A DNA stretch of 64,000 bases from positions 78,585,767 to 78,649,766 of the forward strand of contig OX352761.1 of the NCBI GenBank assembly GCA_947095585.1, read 5' to 3'. A program made the position numbers and the translations under genes. Shown in pieces: positions 55,036 to 64,000 of the stretch. Under the pieces are notes generated by a model, which saw only the letters and a program-made list of their open reading frames with translations, had not been told where the DNA came from and ran no database searches. Source of the stretch: Nephrocerus scutellatus. Lineage: Eukaryota > Arthropoda > Insecta > Diptera > Pipunculidae. How positions within the stretch are numbered: the stretch's first letter is position 1; each line of letters begins with the position of its first letter.

Positions 55036-55600
55036 GCATTCCCATTGCTTTACCAGTAGTCCATCTTTGAATCTCAACGACTGCCATTGAGCCCAGTAAC
55101 TTTTTACTGTCGGACTTGCTGTTGCAATTACATGTCTCTCCTGTTTTTCTTCTTGCTCCATCAATCGAAGTACTGGAGCAATTGAATCATCCTGCTCTTG
55201 TTCTTCCCTTAGATGCTCTCTTGTTAAATCATCTTTCATCTGCTGGACCATAATTCGTGAAACAACTGAGCATTTCTGGTTTTTCGGTTTTCTACTTTGT
55301 TTGTACTCGGGGACACAACATTTCTTCAATGATCCACCATTGTGATTGCCGGTCATGCTGAGCGGGACTTCCACATTACGCCATCTCAGTACTTGCTTTC
55401 TCAAATTAAGGGACATCTGGTGCGCCATCATAAAGTCCAGACCCAATATGCATTCATCTTCTACACGGGCAACAAAAAAACCGATGTCGAAACCTTAATC
55501 CTCCAAACTCGACTGTAAGAAAACGTTCACCCTTAACCTCTGTAGTTTCTCCTGTAGCTGTCCTCAACTTGTAGTGATGAACTCTGTTTACTTGCTCTTC
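55036..55600 (-). pseudogene. Fusion of protease end and RNase H-integrase linker
   Basis: The frame from 55446 starts with GLDFMMAHQMSLNLR, the end of a retropepsin (ILGLDFM motif). About 70 residues later it reads QEQDDSIAPVLRLME and SYWAQWQSLRFKDGLLVKQWE. The latter is the stretch between RNase H and the integrase zinc finger in gypsy-group pol proteins (DxxxxPxxxL, then LxxxDGLLxRxW). The ~700 residues of RT and RNase H that should lie between are gone, with the frame kept open. Confidence 0.7.
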
Positions 55601-55610
55601 AGACACCAAT

Positions 55611-56236
55611 TTAGGACTCACAATTGATTTGGATTCCTGTATCTAATACAAGATCGCAAGGTCTCCTCTCCAATAGGCCACTAACAACCAGACTGTTGCA
55701 ATCTCTTCTAAGATTTGTGCTGCGTATTGTGACCCTGGGATATTCCCTTGTCTTCTTCAGCCTTTGCCCTGCAAAGCTGGTACAAGACGATCGCTCCACC
55801 TTCTTCAAATGTTGTGCATCTATTCGCCGTAGTATTTCCAGATTATTGACGCCATTCACAGGCTGTCTCATCATGTTTCCAGTGCTTAGTTCCTTGCAAT
55901 CCCGATTGAAATGTCCAGGTTTCTGACATCTAAAACGCCCTTATGTAGAATCGAATCTGCTACTTCTTTCGTTTTGAAAGCGACCAGTTGTTGATTTTTG
56001 CAACTTCTCATCAATGAGAGCTTTTGTGCGACGTCCTCTGTTTCCAACTTGCGTAAACCATCAACATTCGAAGACGAACTGGCTTTAGCTGCTTCATAAT
56101 CCAAAGCCGATGCTAATACTTGATTCATTGTTTTTCCTCTCGATGTTGTCTTCAAATGAAACTTCAACTGTCTCGAATAGCATTGATGAACGCATGCACT
56201 GCCAACCCGTCCAAGATACCAGCCGGAACCCCACAA
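55611..56236 (-). pseudogene. gypsy-type gag C-terminus and protease
   Basis: Minus-strand frames in which RPCDLVLDTGIQ marks the protease active site (DTG). The preceding gag C-terminus is broken over two frames (56236-55886 and 55874-55611). A zinc-knuckle-like CQKPGHFNRDC pattern can be read around 55900 only across a frame change. Confidence 0.65.
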
Positions 56237-56703
56237 TAGGCTTGTCGTGCGAGCTTAGTTATTTCCCGCTCTAATTCTTGAAGTCGTTCTCCTCGCTGTT
56301 TCTTCATCTGGAGTTGTATTTTGCTTAGCTTCTGGGTGTGAGACTGTCCATAACACAAGTCAAACTTTTTCAAGATTCTTACGGAACTCATCTCAGCATT
56401 TGGAATTATTTGTAATACGTCAGCCGCCTTGCCCCTTAACGCCAAGATTAGAGAATTTAGTTGTTCTTCAGCGTCCCATCCATTATGTTGTACCGCAGCT
56501 GCAAACTGGACTTTGAAATTTTCAAATGCTGTCACGCCATCGAACGCAGGTGGCTTCAAAATTCCTTTTTGGTTGGTAGAAAATTCTGGAATTACTCTGG
56601 TACTGCTATGTAGAGTGTTCTCTCTGACGAATTGGGTACGATTGTCCAGCCAGGTCTCAGATTCTTTAATTTTACCTTCCAAACCACTGACTTTTCCTGT
56701 CAT
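56164..56703 (-). pseudogene. gypsy-type gag core
   Basis: A 179-codon minus-strand frame. GILKPPAFDGVTAFENFKVQFAAA followed by LALRGKAADVLQ is the retrotransposon gag capsid pattern (F-DG-xxxxxF). ERLQELEREITKLARQAY is also typical. The first ATG (56703) is probably internal, because the coiled-coil region upstream is part of the same protein in another frame. Confidence 0.8.
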
Positions 56704-56737
56704 GTTTGCCTTGAGTTAATTTACTTCTTCTTGGATT

Positions 56738-57262
56738 TCATTTATTTCCCCTTTGAGCTTTTCTTGAACTCCGCTCATTACCACCTCTAAGCTTTTCTTG
56801 AATGACATCTAGCTTTACATTTTGCTGGTCGAAGTTGGAATTTAATTCCTGCTTTTGTTGATCAAATTTGGAATTTAATTTCTGCTTAGTTTCTTGGCTC
56901 TGCTTTTGATTTTGTCGATTTAGTTTTTGACTTTGCTGTTTCACCTTGTCGCTTAATTGAAAATTCAATTCTTGCTTCATCTCTTGGTTTAGTGTATGCG
57001 ATTGTTTACTTTGCTGCTTTATTTCTTCTCTTTGCTGGTCAAACTTACTGTTCGTTTGTTTACTTTGCCGCTGCATTTGAGAGTTCAAATATTTTCTTAA
57101 CTCTTCCCTTTGTTTACTTTGATAGTCAAACTTGCCATTCATTTGTTTTATTTCCTGATTCTGCTGCTGCATTAGTTCCCTCTGCTGGTCAAACCTGCTA
57201 TTAATCTGTAGCATAAGAACTTGCAACATTGCCTCCATGCTTAACACCACCCTTTTTTCCAA
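56738..57262 (-). pseudogene. gypsy-type gag N-terminal coiled coil
   Basis: 174 codons of Gln/Lys-rich heptad-like sequence with repeated SKFDQQ...EIKQQ and LNSKFDQQ modules, predicted to form a long coiled coil. Its stop (56738) lies just before the gag core frame. Many gypsy-group gag proteins of the CsRn1/Kabuki kind start this way, but the family match is not certain. Confidence 0.7.
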
Positions 57263-57285
57263 AGAAGACGCTTTCGCTCCACTAT

Positions 57286-57348
57286 CACGCTGTGTTAACC
57301 ATTATAAGGGTTTAAACCCCTTGAGCGTGTGTACATTATAAAAAAAAA
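57286..57348 (+). mobile_element. LINE-alpha 3' tail, 5'-truncated copy
   Basis: About 60 bp matching the end of the LINE-alpha copy at 61909-61990: CACGCTGTG, CATTATAAGGG, ACCCCTTGA-GCGTG and ATTATAAAAAAAA. A severely 5'-truncated insertion, as LINEs often leave. Confidence 0.8.
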
Positions 57349-57500
57349 GCCGGTATTTCCAATTATTATAATTTGTGCCATCAAACTGCAAAATTATTTA
57401 ATGGCGATTCCTTTTTAACTTTTTCATTTTCCTTGAATTTCACCACTTATAATTGTACAAAATCTCCGTCGTACAAATTTTAATTTTCCTATTAAAATCA
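57349..57500. other. Short non-coding spacer
   Basis: AT-rich sequence between the LINE-alpha tail and the RTE-like element's repeat tail. No feature seen. Confidence 0.4.
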
Positions 57501-57517
57501 ATCCATCATCATCATCA

Positions 57518-57930
57518 TCATATTTGGGGCTCTACAACCGGTGTCCGGTCCTGGCCTCCCGCAATAAATCTCTCCACCAGTCCTGATTTCGAGCCGATGT
57601 CCTCCAGTTTGGTAACCCTAAACTCTGGGCGTCCTGGTCTATGCCGTCCTTCAAGCGTATGCTTGGCCGGCCTCGCTGTCGTGTTCCATAAATCCTGCCG
57701 CAAAGGACATTCCGAGCAGGATCATCTTCGTTCATGCCAACTAGGTGTCCTGCCCACCGGAGCCTATCGAGCTTAATTCTCTTCACGATATCGACTACGC
57801 AGTAATGCTCGTATATCTCATTATTATAGAGTCTCCGGAATCGTCCTTCCTCACATACGTGGCCAATAATTCTCCGCAAGACTTTTCTCTCAAAAGCAGC
57901 TAAGAGGCCAGTATACTTTTTGCTAAGCAC
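57518..57930 (-). pseudogene. RTE-like LINE C-terminal domain
   Basis: A minus-strand frame of 132 codons with FERKVLRRIIG, IVKRIKLDRLRWAGHLVGM, RGRPSIRLKDGIDQDAQSLG and a Trp/Arg-rich end, the C-terminus of RTE-type pol proteins. It runs open to its stop at 57532, close to the (ATC)n tail. Confidence 0.85.
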
Positions 57931-58171
57931 CCAAGTCTCGGATCCATAAATACTGGTATGACCTTATATACCAGCAGCTTGGATGGAATGGTTAAGTTCC
58001 TGGTTCCATGCTGTTATCGGCTGCTACAGTTGACCCTAGAAAGTCAAAGGATTGCACTACTAGAAATTCACGCTCCACTATTTGAATTGAGGGACTAATG
58101 TTGGATATTTTTCTCGCAGACGTGGCCACCATGTACTTTGTTTTGCTCTCATTTATGTGCAGCCCCAGATT

Positions 58172-58900
58172 TCATGCCGCCTGCTCGATCTGGATAAAAG
58201 CTTTCTGTATAGCTATTTGGTTTCTACCAACGATGACAATATCGTCTGCATAAGGCAGTATCTGAATGGACTTATAGAGTATTGTTCCACTCGGCGTTAC
58301 GTCAGAGTCTCGGATCACTTTCTCCAACGCCAAGTTGAAGAGAATGCAGGCCAGTCCATCCCCTCGTCGGAGCCAGTTATAGATGCTGAATTGGCTTGAT
58401 AGTGATCCAGATATTTTGACTTGGCTTATAACACTGGTCATGGTCAACCTACATAGTCTTGTCAGTTTATTTGGGATGACGAATTCTCACACGACTTTAT
58501 AAAGTTCTACTCTGGCTATGCTATCACCTGCCTAAGGGTGTAAATCTGATCAGTTATTGATTTGCCTGGTATGGTTATGATGACTTTAGCGTATAGGGCT
58601 ATTCGGTCTTGAAGGATAGACAAGAAAATCTAATACGCGGTACTCAACAACGTTATACCACGATAATTGCGGCAGGTTGTGATATCTCTTATGTCTTCTG
58701 ACATCGCTTCTTCCTCCCATACTTACTTGCATTATTTTTTCATAAATTGCTTGGTGTATGGCGGGGCCTCCTGTTTTATTCAGCTTCGCTGGGATACCAT
58801 CAGATCACGGTACCTCATTATTTTTGAGCAGATTTATCGCTCTGCTAACTTCGTCTATGCTTGCTGGCGGCGGCATAATATGGTCTTAGGTTAATGGTGG
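58172..58900 (-). pseudogene. RTE-like reverse transcriptase, degraded
   Basis: The frame at 58447-58172 has LRRGDGLACILFNLALEKVIRDS (the LRQGDxLS turn motif) and ILPYADDIVIVGRN with the catalytic YADD. Upstream the RT fingers (58450-59100) are scattered over frames with stops. Inactive. Confidence 0.82.
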
Positions 58901-58954
58901 AGCCTCAAATTTCTTAGTTATCTGGCCATTAAGCAACTCATGAAAGCGCTCTTC

Positions 58955-60086
58955 CTATTGCTCTAATATGCCTTTAAGATCGGCGATCAGATTACCCTCT
59001 TTGTCTTTGCAACGCGGTGCATATTGCGTCAGCCGCGGACTCTTTGGTAGAACTTCCGCGCCTGGTGCGGTCCTTGCTCCCTGTTTTGTTCTAGTTAACG
59101 GACTGTGAACTGTCAACCGTTTTTTCATATCTTCTGAGCTCTTTATATTCACCTTTGTTCCATTGCTCGGTATGCAACATTTTTACGTTCAGTCGCTAGC
59201 TTACATGCGTCATCGAACCAGTCGTTCCGTTCTCTACGACTACTGCCGAAGATGGAGTCAGCAGTACTAATGACACTATTCTTAGGGCGTGCCCATTTCT
59301 CTTCTACTCGCGGAATTTCAGCCGCGGGGTTTACTCTCCCTGCACTTAGGGCGAGTCCTATCGCTTGTTCGTAGTTGTTTCTGGTAGGTTCGTCTTTCTT
59401 GATGATGCAATCCGCACTCGAAGCACTACACCAACAAGATAGTGGTCCGAGTCGTACGTTCATACCATCATCAGGTTCGGGTTGTGGCAGTCTGTCAACA
59501 CGTGGTCTATCTGAATGCGAGTCGCTCCATCAGGAGATACCCAGGTGGCTTTACGGACATTTTTACGCGCAAACCTTGTATTCATAACGACCAAATTATT
59601 GCTGGCTGCCATCTCTATGACTCGTTGTACATTGTCATTAGTGTTCTCGTGTAAGCTATGGGTGCAAATGTACTGCCTGAATACTGGCTCTCTACCTATT
59701 TTGGCATTCAAATCCCCCAGAAGGATCTTTACGTCATTCTGAGGACAGGCATAGAGTTCCCGTTCGACTGATTCAAAGAATTCGTCTTTTTCATCATCTG
59801 GGAATCCTCTGTAGGTGCGTGAACGTTTATGAGGCTTATGTTTTTAAATCTGCCTCGCACGCGAAGGGTGCATAGCCGTTCAGTTACTGCTTTAAAGCCG
59901 ATAACGATGGATTTCACCCGTCCCCATTCCGAACACATGATGTCTTGTATGACAGCTGTAATATATGTCATATTCTGACTTTTGTAAGACACCATTCCCC
60001 GTCCACTGCATCTCCTGAATTGCTGTTATGTCAGCATTATATTTGGACATGGTATCGGCTAGCTGCTGTGCAACTCGGCGAGTCAA
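58955..60086 (-). pseudogene. RTE-like endonuclease and linker
   Basis: 60086-59892: RRVAQQLADTMSKYNADITAIQEMQWTG, the N-terminal endonuclease motif with catalytic Glu. Around 59830: SLINVHAPTED. At 59711-59460: MNAKIGREPVF (family NAKIGxE), then RKATWVSPDG and RIQIDHVL. Then the linker (59463-59149: SVISTADSIFG, NDWFDDACKLAT) toward RT. Several frameshifts separate these pieces. Confidence 0.82.
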
Positions 60087-61993
60087 ATTCGCCTACGACC
60101 GAAAATAAAGGCAAAAAATACTACAATGTCCCATAGGTAGTAAAAATTTTTGGTCTTTCGTGAAAAGAATCAAAAATTCAGCCTTGTCGTCGATTCCAAC
60201 GCTCATTTATAATGACATTCCAGTTGACAGCTCAATGGACAAGGCCAATCTGTTTGCTGCGCATTTCGTAGCTAGCTCTACGCTTCCAGATTGTGCATTG
60301 CCGCCTCCTGCACCTCAGAGTTTTGAACACTCTATGGGACAGATATTTTTTCGTACTCGTGCAGTTGCTAGAGTTTTAAATGATCTTAACACATACAAAT
60401 CCGCTGGTCCAGATGGTATTCCTCCATTAGTTCTGAAGAGGTGTTCTTCCAAGCTGGCATTACCATTGCGTAAGCTTTTCCATCTATCCTATTCTTCTGG
60501 ACTCTTCCCGAGAAGTTGGAAAACAGCATTTGTCCAGCCCATACCCAAAAAAGGCGAACCGTCGTCTCCTTCTTCGTACCGACCAATAGCACTTACATCC
60601 ATTCTTTCCAAGGTCATGGAAACGCTGATCAATTATAAGCTTAAGAAATATCTTGAAACCAACGTAATCCTTAGTGACCGGCAGTATGGGTTTCGTGGGC
60701 AACGTTCTACTGGTGATTTGATGGTTTATCTCACCGAACAGTGGAACCGATCTTTGCATCATTTTGGAGAAAGCAAAGCTGTTGCACTCGATATTTCAAA
60801 GGCATTTGACAGAGTTTGGCATCAAGCTCTTTTGTCTAAAATGCGTGCTTATGGTGTCGATGATAAACTGCTTCAATGAATTAGAAGCTATCTTTTGAAC
60901 CGCTCAATTCAAGTTGTTTTAGACGGTTTCAAATCTGAAATACACCACATAAATGCTGGCGTTCCCAAGGGCTCTGTTCTGTCCCCGACACTCTTTCTCA
61001 TTTTTATTAATGATCTCTTATCTGTGACTTCTAATCCAATTCACTCTTTCGCTGACGACAGCACTCTCAGCTTCTCATATAAGTTTGAGGAACGTCCCTC
61101 CACCTCTGATGTGGAACTCAAACAATTTCGTATGTTAAGCACGTTAAATTCTGACCTTGACAGCATAATACAATGGGGAGAAAACAATCGAGTAGAATTT
61201 AACGCTTCCAAAACCCAATGCTGTCTCCTGTCGTCCAAGCGAATCCTAAACCTCATGCCATTATCCATGAATGGCACTTGCATCGAGGAAACTGAAAATC
61301 TCGCAATTCTCGGTATGTGCGTTAACGACAAGCTTCGTTGGAATGACCACATATTTACCGTCGCTAAAAATGCTGCGAAATGTTTAGGTTTTCTAGCCCG
61401 GTGCAAGAAATATTTCACTCCCTCTGATCTGGCTACCATTTACAAGGCTTTTATTCGCCCAAAACTTGAGTACAATTGCCATATCTGGTCTGGTGCACCT
61501 ACTACTACTTTGCATCAGCTAGATAGAATACAAAACCGCGCGATAAAACTTATCGGTGACGAAAATATAGCGAAATCGATAGATTCGCTTGAACACCGCA
61601 GGAACGTTTCGTGCTTGTCACTGTTTTATCGCTTCTTCTACCAGCGGTGCTCAAGAGAAATAGCCAGCTGCATGCCACCTCTCCTTGAATTCAACCGCAA
61701 TACTCGTGGCGCTCTAAATGCTCATCAGTTTACCCTTAAGCCCATCCTCGGACGTACAGTTAAATTCAGGGATTCGTTCTTCAGCCGTACAACTCGTATG
61801 TGGAATGCTCTGCCAAGCTCTGTCTTCCCACATCACTATGATCCACAGGCATTCAAAACACAAGCTCATAGATATCTCCTCTTTTCTCCTCCTCTTCCTC
61901 CTTAACGCCCACGCTGTGCCAAGCATATAGCCGAGCATTATAAGGGTGCGAACCCCTTGAAGCGTGCGCGAATTATAAAAAAAAAAAAAAAAC
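60076..61993 (+). mobile_element. LINE-alpha copy 3 (CR1/jockey-like), best copy
   Basis: A plus-strand copy from the endonuclease-RT linker (KFAYDRK, IGSKNFWSFVKRIKN) through RT to the 3' end with a poly-A run (61977-61993). The tail contains CATTATAAGGG and ACCCCTTGAAGCGTGCG. The 5' part is missing; homology starts at the junction with the RTE-like element. Its two long frames, 60160-60879 and 60895-61905, are one protein interrupted by a single TGA. Confidence 0.9.
60160..61905 (+). pseudogene. LINE-alpha reverse transcriptase, one stop codon
   Basis: Reads as one protein except for a TGA at 60877-60879 (LLQ-stop-IRSYLLNRS, where copy 2 has Trp). Fingers and palm: KSAGPDGIPPLVLKRC, PIPKKGEPSSPSSYRPIAL, RQYGFRGQRSTGDL, ALDISKAFDRVWHQAL (first catalytic Asp). 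After the stop: INAGVPKGSVLSPTLFLIF, SFADDSTLSF (catalytic FADD, 61048-61059), WGENNRVEFNASKTQC, GFLARCKKYF, FIRPKLEYNCHIWSGAP, then the C-terminal FFSRTTRMWNALPSSVFP. No RNase H domain follows. A single point lesion suggests this copy is younger than copies 1 and 2. Confidence 0.93.
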
Positions 61994-64000
61994 GAGCTCT
62001 ATAGAGTGAGCGTACGTTCCATGAAACAATTCGTCGTCGTTCATCACTGTATGCGAGGCTGATTTGAGGTTCCGTAAAATAGTTTTTTTATGGGCGAGGT
62101 TATTGGCTTCGCGTCAACCTTACTTTGAAGGGACTAGCTTAATCATTTCGCTTTCCTGTGCTGGAGGAAAATTACCAGCGGCCACCACGTGGATGTTTGG
62201 TCGCACTTTCATCAGTCATATATAGTGGCGGCCACATGCATTTCTGAAGCATTCAGTGTTATTCTGATACCCTACACTGATGATGGCTAACCGCCAAACC
62301 ATACGTCCATACAAAACATTAAATGTACAAAAAGTTTATTATTTTATTTCAACTTTTATTTTTGATTTCAATTCTGGGCCCATAACCTAATAAATATTAT
62401 TTATTAGAAAAATAATACTAGCAGAATAAGTAAACGTCGAAAACAAAGTATAAAATATATTCTTTAATATTGTCACAATTCAATTAGGTTTATTAAAAAG
62501 TAAAATACGTATTTACTGACTGAAGGTCTTTAAGGAATTATCAGAGTAAATGATGACAACACTAATAAGAAACAAGGAAAATACTAATACATAGATAATC
62601 GTATACAAATTAAATTTCATTTAACAGAAATGACACATTTAACATAACACAAAAAGGTTTATTCTTTTCTTTGTCCAAGTATTGCTTATTGCCTTAGCAG
62701 TTAGTGCAGTACGAGTACGTTGCAGCCACCGCAAAGACTCAGCCAAAAACACTATCACTATCTACGTTGTCAGTCATTGGTTCCGCTATACTTTTTACAT
62801 AGTACGAAGAATCCTTTACATGGCGATCCTTTCCAGCACAATCTTTTACACAGCAATCCTTTACATGGCGATCCTGCATTTACGATCCTGAGGTTTTTAT
62901 CACTAAATAAAATTTTTCAATTCCACGATTCTGCAACAACGATCCTGCAAATACGCGTAAAATAAAATTTTTTTTTCAAGATCCTGCGAACACGCGCACA
63001 CAAAATTCACCATCCTTCACAAACTACGATCCTGAGCAACAAATTTTCCTGCAGCCATCCCGACGCATAAACCACACACAACATAAATGGAAGAAAAATA
63101 CGTACCGACTGGAGGACCTGCTATGGAGCGATGTCCTTCTAGGGGTTCTGCCACTGGCAAGGACGTCGCGACACGCTCGCGGTTGCTCGGCTAAGCTCGC
63201 CGGACGGGTGGTCCTTGTCACTTACCAGTGACACCTCGTCATGAACAAAAAAATTTGTTTGTCGTGTCGACTTATAAAAAAAATGTAACAAAAAGGGGGA
63301 AATAAAAAAAGGGGTTGGATAAAGGAGGGAATAAGGGATACCGTCCCTCAGTCCCGGTGCAGCCAGGTCATTCCTTTGCTTTTATATTTTAAACTTACAA
63401 CTATATTATTCTACATTAAAATTACTTTAAAATTAACAAAAGAAAATTTGATCTCTTTTAGGAAATTTTCTTTTTCACTTAATAGCTAATTAAATCTAAA
63501 AGGAATGTCTTGATTCCACCAGTACCGAGGCCTCATAAAATTATGAAGGAAAGATCGACTTCGTCCGATCGTCCATAGTCCGTCACGTCGTCATCTGAAA
63601 AGCGCCGAGAGAAATCACCGTGGGATAACCAATCCCAGCCACACACCTTCAGCCAACTTGATCTACTCACTCATGGTGAGGATCAATAAAAAAATATAAA
63701 AAAAAGGAATTATGCCTCCCACCCAATGGGCAACGGCAATGAGAACTCAAGTATTTATCTTTTCAATTCTCAAATACATTTGTTACTTTTTATTCAAAAA
63801 AAAACTTCAAATTAGAATAACGTATGTAAAATTCAAATAAAAATATAATGGATATATTTTTAACAATAAAAGTATATGAGTATATTTTAAAATTCAATTG
63901 AAATGTAAAAATATATGTATTTAAAAGAATTTATAATTCATTTGTAATTATAAAAAAAAGGATAAACCAAATTATGGTTAGTACAATCAAATTGCAATAA
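61994..64000. other. Non-coding, repeat-rich, unassigned
   Basis: No credible gene. 62790-63040 holds many irregularly spaced copies of CGATCCT/GATCCTTTACATGGCG. 63060-63240 is a GC-rich patch in AT-rich surroundings. 63285-63330 has purine-rich runs (AAAAAGGGGGAAAT, AAAAAAAGGGG) resembling a polypurine tract, but no LTR partner could be found. 63700-64000 is strongly AT-rich. It may be part of an unrecognised element running past the window. Confidence 0.45.
62790..63040 (+). repeat. Irregular CGATCCT-rich repeat
   Basis: The word GATCCT, often as CGATCCTTTACA or CGATCCTGC, recurs about ten times at irregular spacing of 10-50 bp. It is not a fixed-period tandem repeat. Open frames here are by-products. 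Confidence 0.7.

Larger units (their letters stand above)
55036..57262 (-). mobile_element. gypsy-type element remnant lacking RT
   Basis: Minus-strand order: coiled-coil gag N-terminus, gag core, protease, a short piece from between RNase H and integrase, then truncation at about 55036. RT and RNase H are deleted. No LTRs. A LINE-alpha tail sits just upstream at 57286-57348. Confidence 0.75.
57501..60086 (-). mobile_element. RTE-like LINE, 5'-truncated
   Basis: A minus-strand non-LTR element with an APE endonuclease (about 60086-59460), RT, and a C-terminal domain, ending in a trinucleotide tail (ATC)n at 57501-57521. Short tandem-repeat tails instead of poly-A are usual for RTE elements, as is this protein style (CFDP2-like endonuclease). 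The 5' start is lost at the junction with LINE-alpha near 60080. Coding sequence is broken in many places. Confidence 0.8.

Noticed and set aside
62682..63221. Short frames in the CGATCCT repeat and GC-rich patch
   Set aside because: Repeat-driven composition and no domain.

Overview
The window is eukaryotic, almost certainly from a dipteran insect. Every recognisable reading frame belongs to a transposable element except one fragment of a host gene, an insect-type myo-inositol-1-phosphate synthase (Inos). There are no operons, ribosome-binding sites or bacterial features. The mix of BEL/Pao, Ty3/gypsy, copia, mariner (DD41D), hAT, P-like, RTE-like and CR1/jockey-like elements, plus a long tandem satellite, is what pericentromeric or other repeat-rich fly heterochromatin looks like. 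I cannot name the species.

Layout, left half. 1-1323: 3' part of a hAT element with an intact-looking right end. 1572-2451: Inos pseudogene fragment fused to the RNase H end of a LINE. 2898-9240: a ~104-bp minisatellite split by a complete but broken BEL/Pao element (3340-8907, minus strand). 10.86-24.67 kb: two minus-strand copies of one CR1/jockey-like LINE family (here LINE-alpha). One carries a mariner (10958-12258). The other carries an 8.95-kb gypsy element (14728-23679) flanked by a 4-bp AATT duplication. 25.4-25.7 kb: a tRNA-derived SINE.

Centre. 27322-36590: a satellite of 78 consecutive 118-bp units in unbroken register plus a decaying 79th. It has higher-order structure: a 13-unit (1534-bp) repeat duplicated in tandem, and a larger block of 35 or 37 units (4130 or 4366 bp) duplicated again.

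Right half. 36.7-41.6 kb: a diverged AT-rich dispersed repeat, a second mariner copy almost identical to the first (39248-40550), and a P-element-like transposase relic broken by that dispersed repeat. 42.5-45.2 kb: copia remnant. 45.2-52.3 kb: a second LINE family (LINE-beta) carrying an internal tandem duplication of about 2.9-3.05 kb, with a 438-bp MITE-like insert in both copies. 52.3-55.0 kb: 5' part of a second BEL element. 55.0-57.3 kb: minus-strand gypsy-type remnant lacking RT. 57.5-60.1 kb: minus-strand RTE-like LINE. 60.1-62.0 kb: the best-preserved LINE-alpha copy. 62-64 kb: non-coding, repeat-rich, unassigned.

Nearly all coding regions carry stops, frameshifts or deletions. Only the two mariner transposases (373 codons each) are fully open, so mariner is the youngest and possibly active family here. 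Nesting gives a relative order: minisatellite before BEL; LINE-alpha before gypsy and mariner; MITE insertion before the LINE-beta duplication.
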